From positions 1-64,000 of the forward strand of contig JAIOYO010000011.1 of assembly GCA_021741075.1 (NCBI GenBank): 64,000 nucleotides of DNA, read 5' to 3'. The notes beneath the pieces are model-generated. The model had not been told where the DNA came from, searched no databases, and saw nothing but the letters and a program-made list of their open reading frames with translations. This DNA comes from Flavobacteriales bacterium (GTDB taxonomy: Bacteria > Bacteroidota > Bacteroidia > UBA10329). A program made the translations under genes and the position numbers. Shown here in pieces: positions 50,437 through 59,177 of the stretch. The stretch's first letter is position 1, and every line of letters starts with the position of its first letter.

Positions 50437-53082
50437 GTGGCATCGTTGAAAAATTCCAGTTTGTTAATTCTGTTGTTTGTACTGCTTTCCATATTGGTAA
50501 AAGCGCAGGATTCGACCCCACAAACAGAATCTGACTCTACAAATATCATCGTTAGAAAATTTAAAGACCGTCCAAAAGTCATACTTAGTGACCCAACTAT
50601 TGTTGCCACTCCTGATTCTAACTTGACCATAACGGAGGAAATTGATGCTACTTCTTCTGATTCCAGTAATGCTGTAACTGTGGTAAAAAAACCGTTACAA
50701 AAAGGAACCGAACTCACTTCAGAAATAAAATATCATGCCCGCGACTCTATTCGCTTTAGTGTTGAAGAGAAAATGGTCTATTTGTATGGCGAAGCACAAA
50801 TAAACTATGGTGATATTGAGCTGAAAGCAGCATATATCGTTATCGACCAAAACACAAAGGAAGTTTATGCCGAAGGTGTCACAGATTCTTCAGGAAATAC
50901 GATTGGAACGCCACAGTTTAAAAGTGGTGATCAAGATTTTGCTGCCAATCGGATGCGTTACAATTTTAACACTAAAAAAGGGAAGATTTTAGAGGTTGTA
51001 ACCAAGCAAGGCGAAGGAAATTTGCGTGGAGAACAGGTAAAAAAATCGGAAGACGAGTCTTACTATATAAAGAATGGCGGCTACACCACTTGTGATGCTG
51101 AAGAGCCACATTTTATTATTAAGGCAAAAAAGCTAAAGGTTATTCCTAACGACAAGATTGTGAGCGGCCCCGCTTTTCTCATGTTTGAAGGCGTTTACAC
51201 ACCTTTAGTTGTTCCGTTTGGATGGTTTCCGACCAAACAGGGAAGAAAATCGGGAATCATTTTTCCTGAATATGGTGAGTCACCGACACAAGGTTTCTTC
51301 TTTCGAAACTTTGGTTACTACTTAAACTTGGGAGACAAAATAGACCTAGCACTGACTGGAGACATTTATACCCGAGGTAGCTACGGTGTAAAGCTGACAT
51401 CAAACTACAACAAACGCTATAAGTTTAACGGTCATATCGAACTGAGTCATAATAGTTTACGAAACAGTAGAAAAGAATTCCCTGACTACAGCATTCAGAA
51501 TAACTTCTTCGTTAAATGGAGGCACACACAAGACCCAAAAGCCCGGCCAAGTACTTCATTCTCGTCAGATGTAAATTTTGGTACAGCCACTAACTTCTCA
51601 AACGGATTAAACAATAGCGCTCAAGACTTCTTGACGAATACGTTCAGATCCAGTATTGCATTTTCCAAAAGATGGATAGGTAAGCCATTTACGCTTAACG
51701 TCAATTTCAATCATAGCCAGAACACACAAACAAAAATTGTAGAGGTTACTCTTCCGCAAATTGCATTCAATGTGCAACGAATCTATCCGTTTATGCGCAA
51801 AAATCAGATTGGCAAACAACGCTGGTACGAAAAAGTTGGTGTTACGTATGGGTTGAACATGGAAAACCGTGTTTCGACTATTGATTCTACGTTTCTCACA
51901 AGGGCAACTTTAGATAAAATGCGAAATGGAATCAGGCATGTTGCTTCTATCTCTACAAACATCAAATTGCTTAAATATTTTACGGTGAATCCTTCGGTTT
52001 CTTACAACGAAAGATGGTTTTTTCAAACATTAGATAAGCAGTGGAATAACAAAACTCAAAAGCTTGAAGTAGATACCACCTACGGTTTTTACAGTAACCG
52101 AGATGTAACTGCAAATGTTGGCATGAGCACTACTGTTTACGGACTTATTCAGTTCAAAAAAGGAGCAATACGAGGTATTAGACATGTTTTAAGTCCAACT
52201 GTGGGGTTTAGATATACTCCAAAACTGAACTCAGATGAGGTTGGATATTATGGTGCCAATGGAGCATTCGGCTCATACAATCACGATGATTTAAGTCTTT
52301 ACGGTCAGGCCCCAAAGCAAAATACTGGTTCTTTTGACTTCGGATTTGGAAATACACTTGAAATGAAGGTGCGTTCTAAAAAAGATACCATCACCGGTTT
52401 TAAAAAGATAAAAATACTTGAGCAACTCAACGTTCGCAGCGGCTACAACTTCTTCGCTGATTCGCTCAACTTATCTGACATTTCCATCAATGGCGTAACA
52501 CGGCTATTAGATAAATTGACTGTAAACTTCGGATTAAACCTTACGCCTTATGCTCAAGACACCAATCTTAGAAAAGTAAACAAGTGGTTAGTTAGCGAAA
52601 CTGGACAACTAACTCGACTAACCAATGCGCGTGTTGCACTTACGCTTGCTTTGAATGGAAAAAGTAGGCAAACCGACTACCAGTCTGAGGTGGCCACTCC
52701 TGAAGAGTTGGCTCAAATTAATGCTCAGAAAAACCTTTATGTAGATTTCAATGTTCCGTGGAATGCGAATTTCATCTACACGTTTACGGTTGATAATCAA
52801 ACCGTTGACCCAAAACGAAGATTTGTGCAAGCACTTCAGTTTTCGGGTGATATTAACATCACCCCAAAATGGAAGTTCGGAATTACATCGGGATACGATT
52901 TTGTGAACAACGATATTAGCTATACCTCTATGACCATTTACCGCGATTTGCATTGCTGGGAATTCAGTATGACATGGGTTCCGTTTGGAACGCAGCAAAT
53001 GTGGAGCTTTGATTTAAAAGTGAAATCAAGCGTTTTGCAAGATCTTAAGCTGTCTAGAAGAAAGAATGCGTTTGATTTCTAG
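50437..53082 (+). CDS. lptD: LPS-assembly outer-membrane protein LptD
   Basis: The outer-membrane translocon that inserts lipopolysaccharide. Signal peptide (about 1-24, ending VKAQ), an OstA-like N-terminal periplasmic domain (about 85-240; KMVYLYGEAQINYGDIELKA), and a large beta barrel ending in ... RRKNAFDF with a terminal Phe. The barrel opens with PLVVPFGWFPTKQGRKSG. 881 aa, in the normal Bacteroidota range. The start is GTG at 50437: an AGGAGG at 50418-50423 is 13 nt upstream, unusual for this phylum. It is divergent from the amidase operon. Confidence 0.93.
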   Translation: MASLKNSSLLILLFVLLSILVKAQDSTPQTESDSTNIIVRKFKDRPKVILSDPTIVATPDSNLTITEEIDATSSDSSNAVTVVKKPLQKGTELTSEIKYHARDSIRFSVEEKMVYLYGEAQINYGDIELKAAYIVIDQNTKEVYAEGVTDSSGNTIGTPQFKSGDQDFAANRMRYNFNTKKGKILEVVTKQGEGNLRGEQVKKSEDESYYIKNGGYTTCDAEEPHFIIKAKKLKVIPNDKIVSGPAFLMFEGVYTPLVVPFGWFPTKQGRKSGIIFPEYGESPTQGFFFRNFGYYLNLGDKIDLALTGDIYTRGSYGVKLTSNYNKRYKFNGHIELSHNSLRNSRKEFPDYSIQNNFFVKWRHTQDPKARPSTSFSSDVNFGTATNFSNGLNNSAQDFLTNTFRSSIAFSKRWIGKPFTLNVNFNHSQNTQTKIVEVTLPQIAFNVQRIYPFMRKNQIGKQRWYEKVGVTYGLNMENRVSTIDSTFLTRATLDKMRNGIRHVASISTNIKLLKYFTVNPSVSYNERWFFQTLDKQWNNKTQKLEVDTTYGFYSNRDVTANVGMSTTVYGLIQFKKGAIRGIRHVLSPTVGFRYTPKLNSDEVGYYGANGAFGSYNHDDLSLYGQAPKQNTGSFDFGFGNTLEMKVRSKKDTITGFKKIKILEQLNVRSGYNFFADSLNLSDISINGVTRLLDKLTVNFGLNLTPYAQDTNLRKVNKWLVSETGQLTRLTNARVALTLALNGKSRQTDYQSEVATPEELAQINAQKNLYVDFNVPWNANFIYTFTVDNQTVDPKRRFVQALQFSGDINITPKWKFGITSGYDFVNNDISYTSMTIYRDLHCWEFSMTWVPFGTQQMWSFDLKVKSSVLQDLKLSRRKNAFDF

Positions 53083-53084
53083 TC

Positions 53085-53987
53085 TTAAATAGAATCTAGA
53101 ATATTGGAATCGGTCGGTTTAAACCAGTTGATTTCCTCATCCTTCTTGAACCAAGTCATTTGCCGTTTGGCAAAACGTCTTGTGTTTATTTTGATTTTCT
53201 CAGTCGCCTCTTCCAATGTCATTTCGCCTAAAAGATGAGCGAAAAGCTCTTTGTAGCCAACCGTATTCAGGGCATTGAGATGCCGTTTTTCAAACACGGC
53301 CTTCACTTCTTCAAGCAAACCATTTTCAAGCATGGAATCAACCCTCAGATTGATACGTTCGTTGAGTTCTTCCTTAGGAAGTTCTAATCCAACTTTAACA
53401 ACTCTGAATGGCCGTTGAATCTTTTCACCAACATGAAATGAAGAAAACGGCTTACCAGTAGAAAGACAAACTTCCAACGCACGAATGACGCGTTGTGGAT
53501 TTTGCGCATCCATTTTCTCAAAATGTACTGGATCTAGTTGTTTCAATTGAGCCTGAAGTGATTCCAATCCTTCATTCTGTAGTCTTTCGGTTAATTGTTG
53601 GCGTAGTTCTTCATCTGCTTTCGGCACATCGTCCAATCCATCGCAAAGTGCTTTGATGTAAAGTCCCGTTCCGCCACAGCACACAACCTTATCATGTTTT
53701 TGGAAGAGCATTTCGAGACGCTCTAAAGCCTCACGCTCAAACATTCCAGCATTGTAATCTTCATTGAGCGAACGCTCGGCTATAAAATGATGCTTAACCC
53801 GAATGAGTTGCAACTTGCTCGGCTGTGCCGTTCCTATAGGAATCTCGCGATAAAGTTGCCGACTATCAGCCGAAATGATTTCTGTATTGAACTTCGCTGC
53901 CAACTCAATGGCACAATCGGTCTTGCCAACTGCCGTTGGACCACAAACAACAATTAAGATTTTCGATTGACGATTGATGATTTCCAA
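53085..53987 (-). CDS. miaA: tRNA dimethylallyltransferase
   Basis: Adds a dimethylallyl group to N6 of A37 in tRNAs reading U-initial codons. P-loop GPTAVGKT (16-23), then the conserved SADSRQLYREIPIGTAQPS and VVCCGGTGLYIKALCDG; the C-terminal domain has TRRFAKRQMTWFKKDEEINWF. 300 aa, normal length. The start is read as TTG at 53987 (first codon in frame before the P-loop); no ATG lies before it. It ends 2 nt from lptD (convergent). No promoter box was identified. Confidence 0.95.
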   Translation of the reverse strand: MEIINRQSKILIVVCGPTAVGKTDCAIELAAKFNTEIISADSRQLYREIPIGTAQPSKLQLIRVKHHFIAERSLNEDYNAGMFEREALERLEMLFQKHDKVVCCGGTGLYIKALCDGLDDVPKADEELRQQLTERLQNEGLESLQAQLKQLDPVHFEKMDAQNPQRVIRALEVCLSTGKPFSSFHVGEKIQRPFRVVKVGLELPKEELNERINLRVDSMLENGLLEEVKAVFEKRHLNALNTVGYKELFAHLLGEMTLEEATEKIKINTRRFAKRQMTWFKKDEEINWFKPTDSNILDSI

Positions 53988-54061
53988 TTTGCAATTGACT
54001 AAAACGCTGAATAAGCATTCACCAAACTAATCAACTAATTCCCTAATCTCTACTCAGCTAA

Positions 54062-54736
54062 CTACAAATCATCCATGTTGAAGTCGTCAAATCCGCCTCC
54101 ATCATTCTCGTCATCAGAGTCGTCATCATCTTCGTCTTCCTCCTCATCATCGTCATCGGAAATGGCACCCAACTTACTGAAATCAATAGCTGGCGCTTTA
54201 AAATCAGTCTTCTTGCTTGCGGTTTCGGCCTCTTTTTGGATTTGCTCTATTTCTTCTTCCGATGGCCCATCTCCCTCAAACATATCCGCTTCATCTTCGT
54301 GTGAAGAATCCTCTGAATGCGAATCAATGATTGGCTCTGGAGGTGGTTGTGTATAATATGGTGGCTCACCTTGGCTTTTAAAAGCACGAGGATACGTCAC
54401 GCCATCTTCTTCCTGAAAAATTTTTTGCAACTCCAATGCAAGTCCAACTTCCTTGTGACTCGTAGTAACACACAAAAAACGCTGACGAGGAACGTTGATA
54501 TGATTTACAATCTTTTGATGGTCACCATCTAGGTTTTTATCTAAAGCAACCACTGTGTCACCTTCATACCACTGCTGATCTGAACTAAAATACTCCGCAG
54601 GTTGCCCCAATTCGAAATTAAAACTTTGCACGATTTGCTTGTGTAAATCTGCAAAGCGCTGTTTACCAAGCACATCGATATCCCGAAAAACCTCGTGATC
54701 ATCTTCTATACAAACTCTAAATCTATATACTGCCAT
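54062..54736 (-). CDS. PRiA4 ORF3-like protein with acidic tail, 224 aa
   Basis: The N-terminal domain (about 1-110) matches the pRiA4b ORF3/IS1096-passenger-like family (YRFRVCIEDDHEVFRDIDVLG, FADLHKQIVQSFNFELG), which despite its name is a widespread chromosomal protein of unknown function. The C-terminal third is highly acidic (EEEDEDDDDSDDEND) and ends in FDDFNMDDL. It lies 74 nt upstream of miaA on the same strand, an arrangement seen in Bacteroidota. There is no evidence of mobility here. Confidence 0.85.
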   Translation of the reverse strand: MAVYRFRVCIEDDHEVFRDIDVLGKQRFADLHKQIVQSFNFELGQPAEYFSSDQQWYEGDTVVALDKNLDGDHQKIVNHINVPRQRFLCVTTSHKEVGLALELQKIFQEEDGVTYPRAFKSQGEPPYYTQPPPEPIIDSHSEDSSHEDEADMFEGDGPSEEEIEQIQKEAETASKKTDFKAPAIDFSKLGAISDDDDEEEDEDDDDSDDENDGGGFDDFNMDDL

Positions 54737-54834
54737 TTGATTTCTTTACTAAAGACGAATTACAGAAAAATGAAAAATGGATGTTAAACCCCCATTCATC
54801 ATAATGGTTTCGTAAACATCACTTTTTTTGTTTT

Positions 54835-56256
54835 TCAAATCAACTTCAAACTTACAACAAGACCAAGTTCTGCTCCCTTTTCTTCCATGAAAATGATTGC
54901 CGCAGCTCGGCTATTCTCAATAATCCCATCCATGATGGCATCTTTTATGGCATCTTTTATGGCGCCAACTTCTCTGCAAGGTCTAATCCCAAAAGCCTGC
55001 ATAATTTCCTCTCCACTTACGGGCGGTTGCCAGCTGCGTACTCGGTCCTTCTCCTCCACTTCCTTCATCTTCTCCCGAACGATGGCGAAGTTTTTCATAT
55101 AACGCTTTACGCGATTGTCGTCCTTGCTGGTAATATCGGCTTCGCATAAGGTCATCAAGTCCTCAATGTCATCGCCAGCTTCAAAAAGCAATCTGCGCAC
55201 AGCAGAATCGGTTACGACTTCCTGAACTAGAGCAATTGGACGCAGGTGTAGAAAAACTAGCTTCTGCACATACTTCATTTTCTCATTAAGTGGAAGTTTG
55301 AGGTCGCGGAAAATTTCGGGAACAGCACGTGCACCACGGTCTTCGTGCCCATGAAATGTCCAACCTACCTTAGGATGAAAGCGTTTGGTAATCGGTTTCT
55401 CTATGTCGTGCATAATGGCCGCCCAGCGCAACCACAGGTTATCGGTATTCTCCGAAATGTTGTCAAGCACCTGAAGCGTATGGTAAAAATTGTCTTTGTG
55501 CGCTCTTCCGTTGATGACATCCACTCCAAATAGCTCTGTCATTTTAGGAAAAATGAGATGTAGCAGACCTGTGTTGAACAAAAGTTTGAATCCTTTAGAA
55601 GGAACTTTTGCTAAAATAATCTTGTTCAATTCGTCTGTAATTCGTTCTTGCGAGACGATTGAAATCCGCTCACGATTCTCGTAAATCGCTTGAAATGATT
55701 CTTCCTCAATCTGAAAATCTAGCTGCGTTGCAAAGCGGATGGCGCGCATCATGCGCAACGGATCATCGCTGTAGGTTTTGGCTGGTTCAAGAGGAGTTCT
55801 GAGAATTTGGTTCTTCAAATCTTCCACTCCATCAAATGGATCTACTAATTCTCCCCAACTTCCATCATTCAAACTGATGGCCATAGCGTTGATGGTAAAA
55901 TCGCGTCTGTCTTGATCGTCTTTTATCGAACCATCCTCTACAGCAGGTTTTCTAGAATCTTCCGAATAAGATTCTTTTCGAGCGCCAACAAATTCAACCT
56001 CCAAATCTTTGTGATTGATCATGGCCGTGCCAAAGCGTTTGAAAACGCTGATTTTAGAACCTCCTAATCGTGCTGCAACCGCTTGTGCCAGTTCAATTCC
56101 CTTTCCCGTGGAAACGACATCGATGTCTTTCGTTGCTCTATCGAGAATACAATCTCGAACATAACCCCCAATTACATACGCTTCCACGTTCAGCTCTTTT
56201 GCCGCTTCAGAAATAAGCTTGAAAATGGGATGCGTTATGTGCTGCTGCATTTGCAT
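54835..56256 (-). CDS. cca: CCA-adding tRNA nucleotidyltransferase
   Basis: Adds or repairs the 3'-CCA end of tRNA. The head domain has the nucleotidyltransferase motif YVIGGYVRDCILDR with the metal DxD in KDIDVVSTG, and DRRDFTINAMAISL, ILRTPLEPAKTYSDDPLRMMRAIRFA. An HD domain follows (WAAIMHDIEKP, FHGHEDRGA) with C-terminal helices. 473 aa. The tail contains a 12-nt tandem duplication giving AIKDAIKDA. A -7 box lies 8 nt before the ATG at 56256; a second ATG 6 nt downstream is possible. Confidence 0.94.
   Translation of the reverse strand: MQMQQHITHPIFKLISEAAKELNVEAYVIGGYVRDCILDRATKDIDVVSTGKGIELAQAVAARLGGSKISVFKRFGTAMINHKDLEVEFVGARKESYSEDSRKPAVEDGSIKDDQDRRDFTINAMAISLNDGSWGELVDPFDGVEDLKNQILRTPLEPAKTYSDDPLRMMRAIRFATQLDFQIEEESFQAIYENRERISIVSQERITDELNKIILAKVPSKGFKLLFNTGLLHLIFPKMTELFGVDVINGRAHKDNFYHTLQVLDNISENTDNLWLRWAAIMHDIEKPITKRFHPKVGWTFHGHEDRGARAVPEIFRDLKLPLNEKMKYVQKLVFLHLRPIALVQEVVTDSAVRRLLFEAGDDIEDLMTLCEADITSKDDNRVKRYMKNFAIVREKMKEVEEKDRVRSWQPPVSGEEIMQAFGIRPCREVGAIKDAIKDAIMDGIIENSRAAAIIFMEEKGAELGLVVSLKLI
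54935..54958. repeat. 12-nt tandem duplication inside cca
   Basis: ATGGCATCTTTT occurs twice in a row and begins a third time. On the coding strand it encodes the repeated tetrapeptide AIKD near the C-terminus of the CCA enzyme. Confidence 0.75.
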
Positions 56257-56264
56257 TGGGGGCG

Positions 56265-56272
56265 CGAATTTA
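56265..56272 (-). promoter_or_regulatory. Probable -7 box of cca
   Basis: The minus strand reads TAAATTCG (one mismatch to TAnnTTTG), 8 nt before the ATG at 56256. The remaining gap to 56328 holds a GAGACACGGAGGCGCAAAG stretch of the kind found as intergenic litter in this phylum. Confidence 0.4.
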
Positions 56273-56328
56273 AGGTTTCACCCAGAGACACGGAGGCGCA
56301 AAGAAAATGTGTAAATACAACAAAATCG

Positions 56329-57315
56329 TTACGGCAATACGGTCAACATTTCGCTAACATCAATAGAATAAGCACACTTAAAATGCTCTTTCGGACAGGC
56401 CAATCTTCCATGCATTCCGCAGGGACGGCAATCTAGTTTCTCTTTGGTTTGAATGAAGAATGATTTTTCTGAAAGCGGTGTAAATCCGAACTCAGTAACA
56501 GTGGAGCAGAACACTTCGCACATTGGTGCATTTACCGCTGAAGCAAGATGAACAGGTGCAGAATCGTTTGCGTAATTCATCGCTGCGTCTTTCATCAATG
56601 CAGCCGTCTGAAGAAGTTTCAATTCGCCAGTTACATCGATTACGATTCTACTCGAACTTTCGATAATCTCGGTGGCGATTGCCGCATCCGATTTGGCACC
56701 TATCAGGTAAACATTATAAGAGGATGGAACTTGATTGATGAGTTCAATCCATTTTTCAATGGGAAATTGCTTAGTGAACCAAACCGAAGCGGGCGCAATG
56801 GTTACGTATGGTTTCGATTGGAATTCTTTGACCAAATGAAAGTCCTTTTCAGAAGGATAAAGTTTTGGATTCGTGCGTGTAGCATTGCAACCAATCAAAT
56901 CAAGTACCCGATCTACTTCATGAACCTTTTCAAATCCTTTTCCGAAACGATGCTCTAACGATTTGGAAAACAAAAATGACAGCGGATTACTCTGGTAACC
57001 GATAGTTTTTTTCGCGGCTGAAAAGGCAGTCAGAATTCCGCTTGCGGAATACCGCTGTATGTTGAAAACGGCATCATATTTCCGACCTCTAACCTCACGA
57101 AGCATCTGCCACAACTCAGCATATTTCGAATCTTGCTTGTTCCAAACAAGTACTTCATTTAAGAAAGGATGTCCATCGAAAAGTGATTGATTTCCGTTAC
57201 GGACGAGGTAATCGATTTTGGCGTTTGGGTAATCTTGATGGAGCCGTTCGAGAAGCGAAGTTCCCAAAATGGCATCACCGATAAAGGCGGTTTGAATAAC
57301 CAGCACTTTATCCAT
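56329..57315 (-). CDS. Heptosyltransferase-like glycosyltransferase (GT9), 328 aa
   Basis: An ADP-heptose:LPS heptosyltransferase-type enzyme (GT9): N-terminal VLVIQTAFIGDAILGTSLL, nucleotide-sugar region YVTIAPASVWFTKQFP, and NDSAPVHLASAVNAPMCEVFCST. A Cys-rich C-terminal stretch (CRPCGMHGRLACPKEHF) is common in this group. It likely extends the LPS inner core. It starts 3 nt after dapD ends, so the two are probably co-transcribed. Confidence 0.88.
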   Translation of the reverse strand: MDKVLVIQTAFIGDAILGTSLLERLHQDYPNAKIDYLVRNGNQSLFDGHPFLNEVLVWNKQDSKYAELWQMLREVRGRKYDAVFNIQRYSASGILTAFSAAKKTIGYQSNPLSFLFSKSLEHRFGKGFEKVHEVDRVLDLIGCNATRTNPKLYPSEKDFHLVKEFQSKPYVTIAPASVWFTKQFPIEKWIELINQVPSSYNVYLIGAKSDAAIATEIIESSSRIVIDVTGELKLLQTAALMKDAAMNYANDSAPVHLASAVNAPMCEVFCSTVTEFGFTPLSEKSFFIQTKEKLDCRPCGMHGRLACPKEHFKCAYSIDVSEMLTVLP

Positions 57316-57318
57316 TAC

Positions 57319-58140
57319 CTAAACTGCTACGTTAAACTCTCGAAGTGAATCGTTGAGCGAAGTTTTTCTATCCGTGCTTTCCTTGCGCTGTCCGATGATA
57401 AAGGCACATGGAACATTATACGTTCCGGCAGGGAATTGCTTCGGGTACGTTCCTGGAATAACCACCGAACGAGGTGGAACATAGCCTTTCATTTCCTTTG
57501 GTTCTGAGCCCGTCACATCAATAATTCGCGTGCTCATCGTAAGAACCACATTCGCACCAAGGACAGCTTCCTTGCCTACTCTCACACCTTCGACCACAAT
57601 ACTTCTTGAACCAAGAAATGCGTCATCTTCAATAATCACGGGCGCAGCCTGAATAGGTTCTAAAACGCCACCAATGCCAACGCCTCCACTTAAATGAACG
57701 TTTTTACCAATTTGGGCACATGAACCGACCGTTGCCCATGTATCAACCATCGTTCCGCTGGCGACATACGCACCAATATTTACATAAGATGGCATCATTA
57801 TTACCCCACTTTCCAAGAACGAACCGTAGCGCGCAATAGCATGAGGCACAACGCGAACTCCCGCTTCTTTATGACCTTTTTTCAGAGCAATTTTATCGTG
57901 AAATTCAAACGGACCAACCTCTATAGTTTCCATCTTTTGAATAGGAAAATACAGAATGACCGCCTTTTTCACCCATTCGTTCACCTGCCAATCGATTCCT
58001 TTCGGTTCGGCAACACGTAATGTTCCTCCATCCAAAAGGGCAACAACATCTCTAATTGCAGTCACGCTTTTTTCCGAACTAAGCAACTCGCGGTTTTCCC
58101 ATGTTTGCTCCACTATCTCTCGTAATTCATCTATCTGCAT
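57319..58140 (-). CDS. dapD: Tetrahydrodipicolinate N-succinyltransferase
   Basis: Transfers succinyl to tetrahydrodipicolinate in the succinylase branch of DAP/lysine synthesis. Left-handed beta-helix hexapeptide repeats (VIMMPSYVNIGAYVASGTMVD, AQIGKNVHLSGGVGIGGVLEP, AFLGSRSIVVEGVRVG) fill the C-terminal half. 273 aa from the ATG at 58140 (MQIDELREIVEQ), the normal length; a longer in-frame opening extends to 58287 but lies in the ruvX region and lacks similarity. A perfect -7 box is 4 nt upstream. Confidence 0.96.
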   Translation of the reverse strand: MQIDELREIVEQTWENRELLSSEKSVTAIRDVVALLDGGTLRVAEPKGIDWQVNEWVKKAVILYFPIQKMETIEVGPFEFHDKIALKKGHKEAGVRVVPHAIARYGSFLESGVIMMPSYVNIGAYVASGTMVDTWATVGSCAQIGKNVHLSGGVGIGGVLEPIQAAPVIIEDDAFLGSRSIVVEGVRVGKEAVLGANVVLTMSTRIIDVTGSEPKEMKGYVPPRSVVIPGTYPKQFPAGTYNVPCAFIIGQRKESTDRKTSLNDSLREFNVAV

Positions 58141-58169
58141 GCGGCAAAGATAATCCTTAACTTTGCCGC
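58141..58169. promoter_or_regulatory. Mirror-symmetric divergent promoter between dapD and ruvX
   Basis: A perfect 9-bp inverted repeat GCGGCAAAG (58141-58149) / CTTTGCCGC (58161-58169) with an 11-nt spacer. It contains the -7 boxes of both divergent genes: TATCTTTG on the minus strand (58145-58152, 4 nt from the dapD ATG) and TAACTTTG on the plus strand (58158-58165, 23 nt from the ruvX ATG). The 48-nt gap between the ATGs leaves little room for separate regulators. Confidence 0.6.
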
Positions 58170-58188
58170 GCTTTAAAAAAGCAAGGAA

Positions 58189-58614
58189 ATGGGTAGAATT
58201 CTCGCTATCGATTACGGAACAAAACGTGTAGGAATTGCCACCACAGACCCATCGCGAATTATCGCAACTGGGTTGGCAACCGTGCATCCGAACGAGCTGA
58301 TTACCTACCTAAAAGAATACATGAAAACCGAAACGGTTGATTGTATTGTGGTTGGAGAACCCAAGCGGTTGAATAACGAACCCGCCCAAGCAGGAGCTGG
58401 TGCAACTTTGCTTGCTTCCAACATCCAAAAACAATTTCCTAATGTGAAGGTTGACAGAATGGATGAACGATTTACTTCTAAAATGGCTTTTAGCGCCATG
58501 ATTGAAGGCGGTTTGACGAAGAAACAACGGGCAGACAAAGCCTTAGTAGATAAAATGAGTGCTACGATTATTCTTCAATCGTATATGGAACAACAGAATA
58601 GTCTTAATAGATGA
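58189..58614 (+). CDS. ruvX: Holliday junction resolvase-like protein RuvX/YqgF
   Basis: RNase H-fold nuclease family involved in rRNA 5' maturation and proposed Holliday junction resolution. ILAIDYGTKRVGIA (Asp8), VVGEPKRLNN, RMDERFTSK and the C-terminal DKALVDKMSATIILQSY carry the acidic active-site residues. 141 aa. Its stop overlaps the def start in ATGA (58611-58614), so it is first in the ruvX-def-lipoprotein run. Confidence 0.94.
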   Translation: MGRILAIDYGTKRVGIATTDPSRIIATGLATVHPNELITYLKEYMKTETVDCIVVGEPKRLNNEPAQAGAGATLLASNIQKQFPNVKVDRMDERFTSKMAFSAMIEGGLTKKQRADKALVDKMSATIILQSYMEQQNSLNR

Positions 58615-59177
58615 GTAAGACCAAAATTTTGCCGATTGTGGCGTATGGCGACCCCGTTTTAAAGAAGGTGGCAGAAGAAATTGAACCTGATTATCCTGAA
58701 CTCGGACAGTTGGTTGATAATATGTTTGAAACGATGTATGAAGCATCGGGAGTTGGATTGGCCGCACCACAGATTGGCCTGAGCATTCGCCTTTTTATTG
58801 TGGATGCTACGCCATTTTGTGAAGACCACCCTGAACTCGATGGCTTTGTAAAAGTGTTCATCAACCCAATTATTCTTGAAGAAACAGGGAAGAAATGGGA
58901 TTTTAACGAAGGGTGCCTAAGTATTCCTGGAATTCGTGAGGATGTATCGCGCAAGCCAAAGATTCTGGTTGAATATTATGATGAGAATTGGGAGTTGCAA
59001 GAGAAAGAATTTGACGGAATGGCCGCACGTGTCATTCAACATGAATACGACCACATCGAAGGAATTCTATTTACCGACCATCTTCCAGCCTTGAAACGAA
59101 GAATGTTGAAAGGAAAGCTAACCGATATTACCAACGGCATTGTTGATGCCGACTATAAAATGAGATTCCCGAAATGA
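58611..59177 (+). CDS. def: Peptide deformylase
   Basis: Removes the N-formyl group from nascent proteins. All three motifs are visible: GVGLAAPQIG (47-56), EGCLSIPG (metal Cys) and QHEYDHIEG (metal His pair with catalytic Glu). 188 aa. Overlaps neighbours on both sides by 4 nt (ATGA), so expression is coupled to ruvX and to the lipoprotein gene. Confidence 0.97.
   Translation: MSKTKILPIVAYGDPVLKKVAEEIEPDYPELGQLVDNMFETMYEASGVGLAAPQIGLSIRLFIVDATPFCEDHPELDGFVKVFINPIILEETGKKWDFNEGCLSIPGIREDVSRKPKILVEYYDENWELQEKEFDGMAARVIQHEYDHIEGILFTDHLPALKRRMLKGKLTDITNGIVDADYKMRFPK

Noticed and set aside
54062..54736. IS1096/TnpR-associated protein, hence a mobile element
   Set aside because: The name derives from the founding members; here it sits between tRNA genes' enzymes with no transposase or terminal repeats.
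57319..58287. dapD starting at 58287
   Set aside because: The 49 extra residues overlap the ruvX start and lack similarity; the family start and a -7 box fit 58140.
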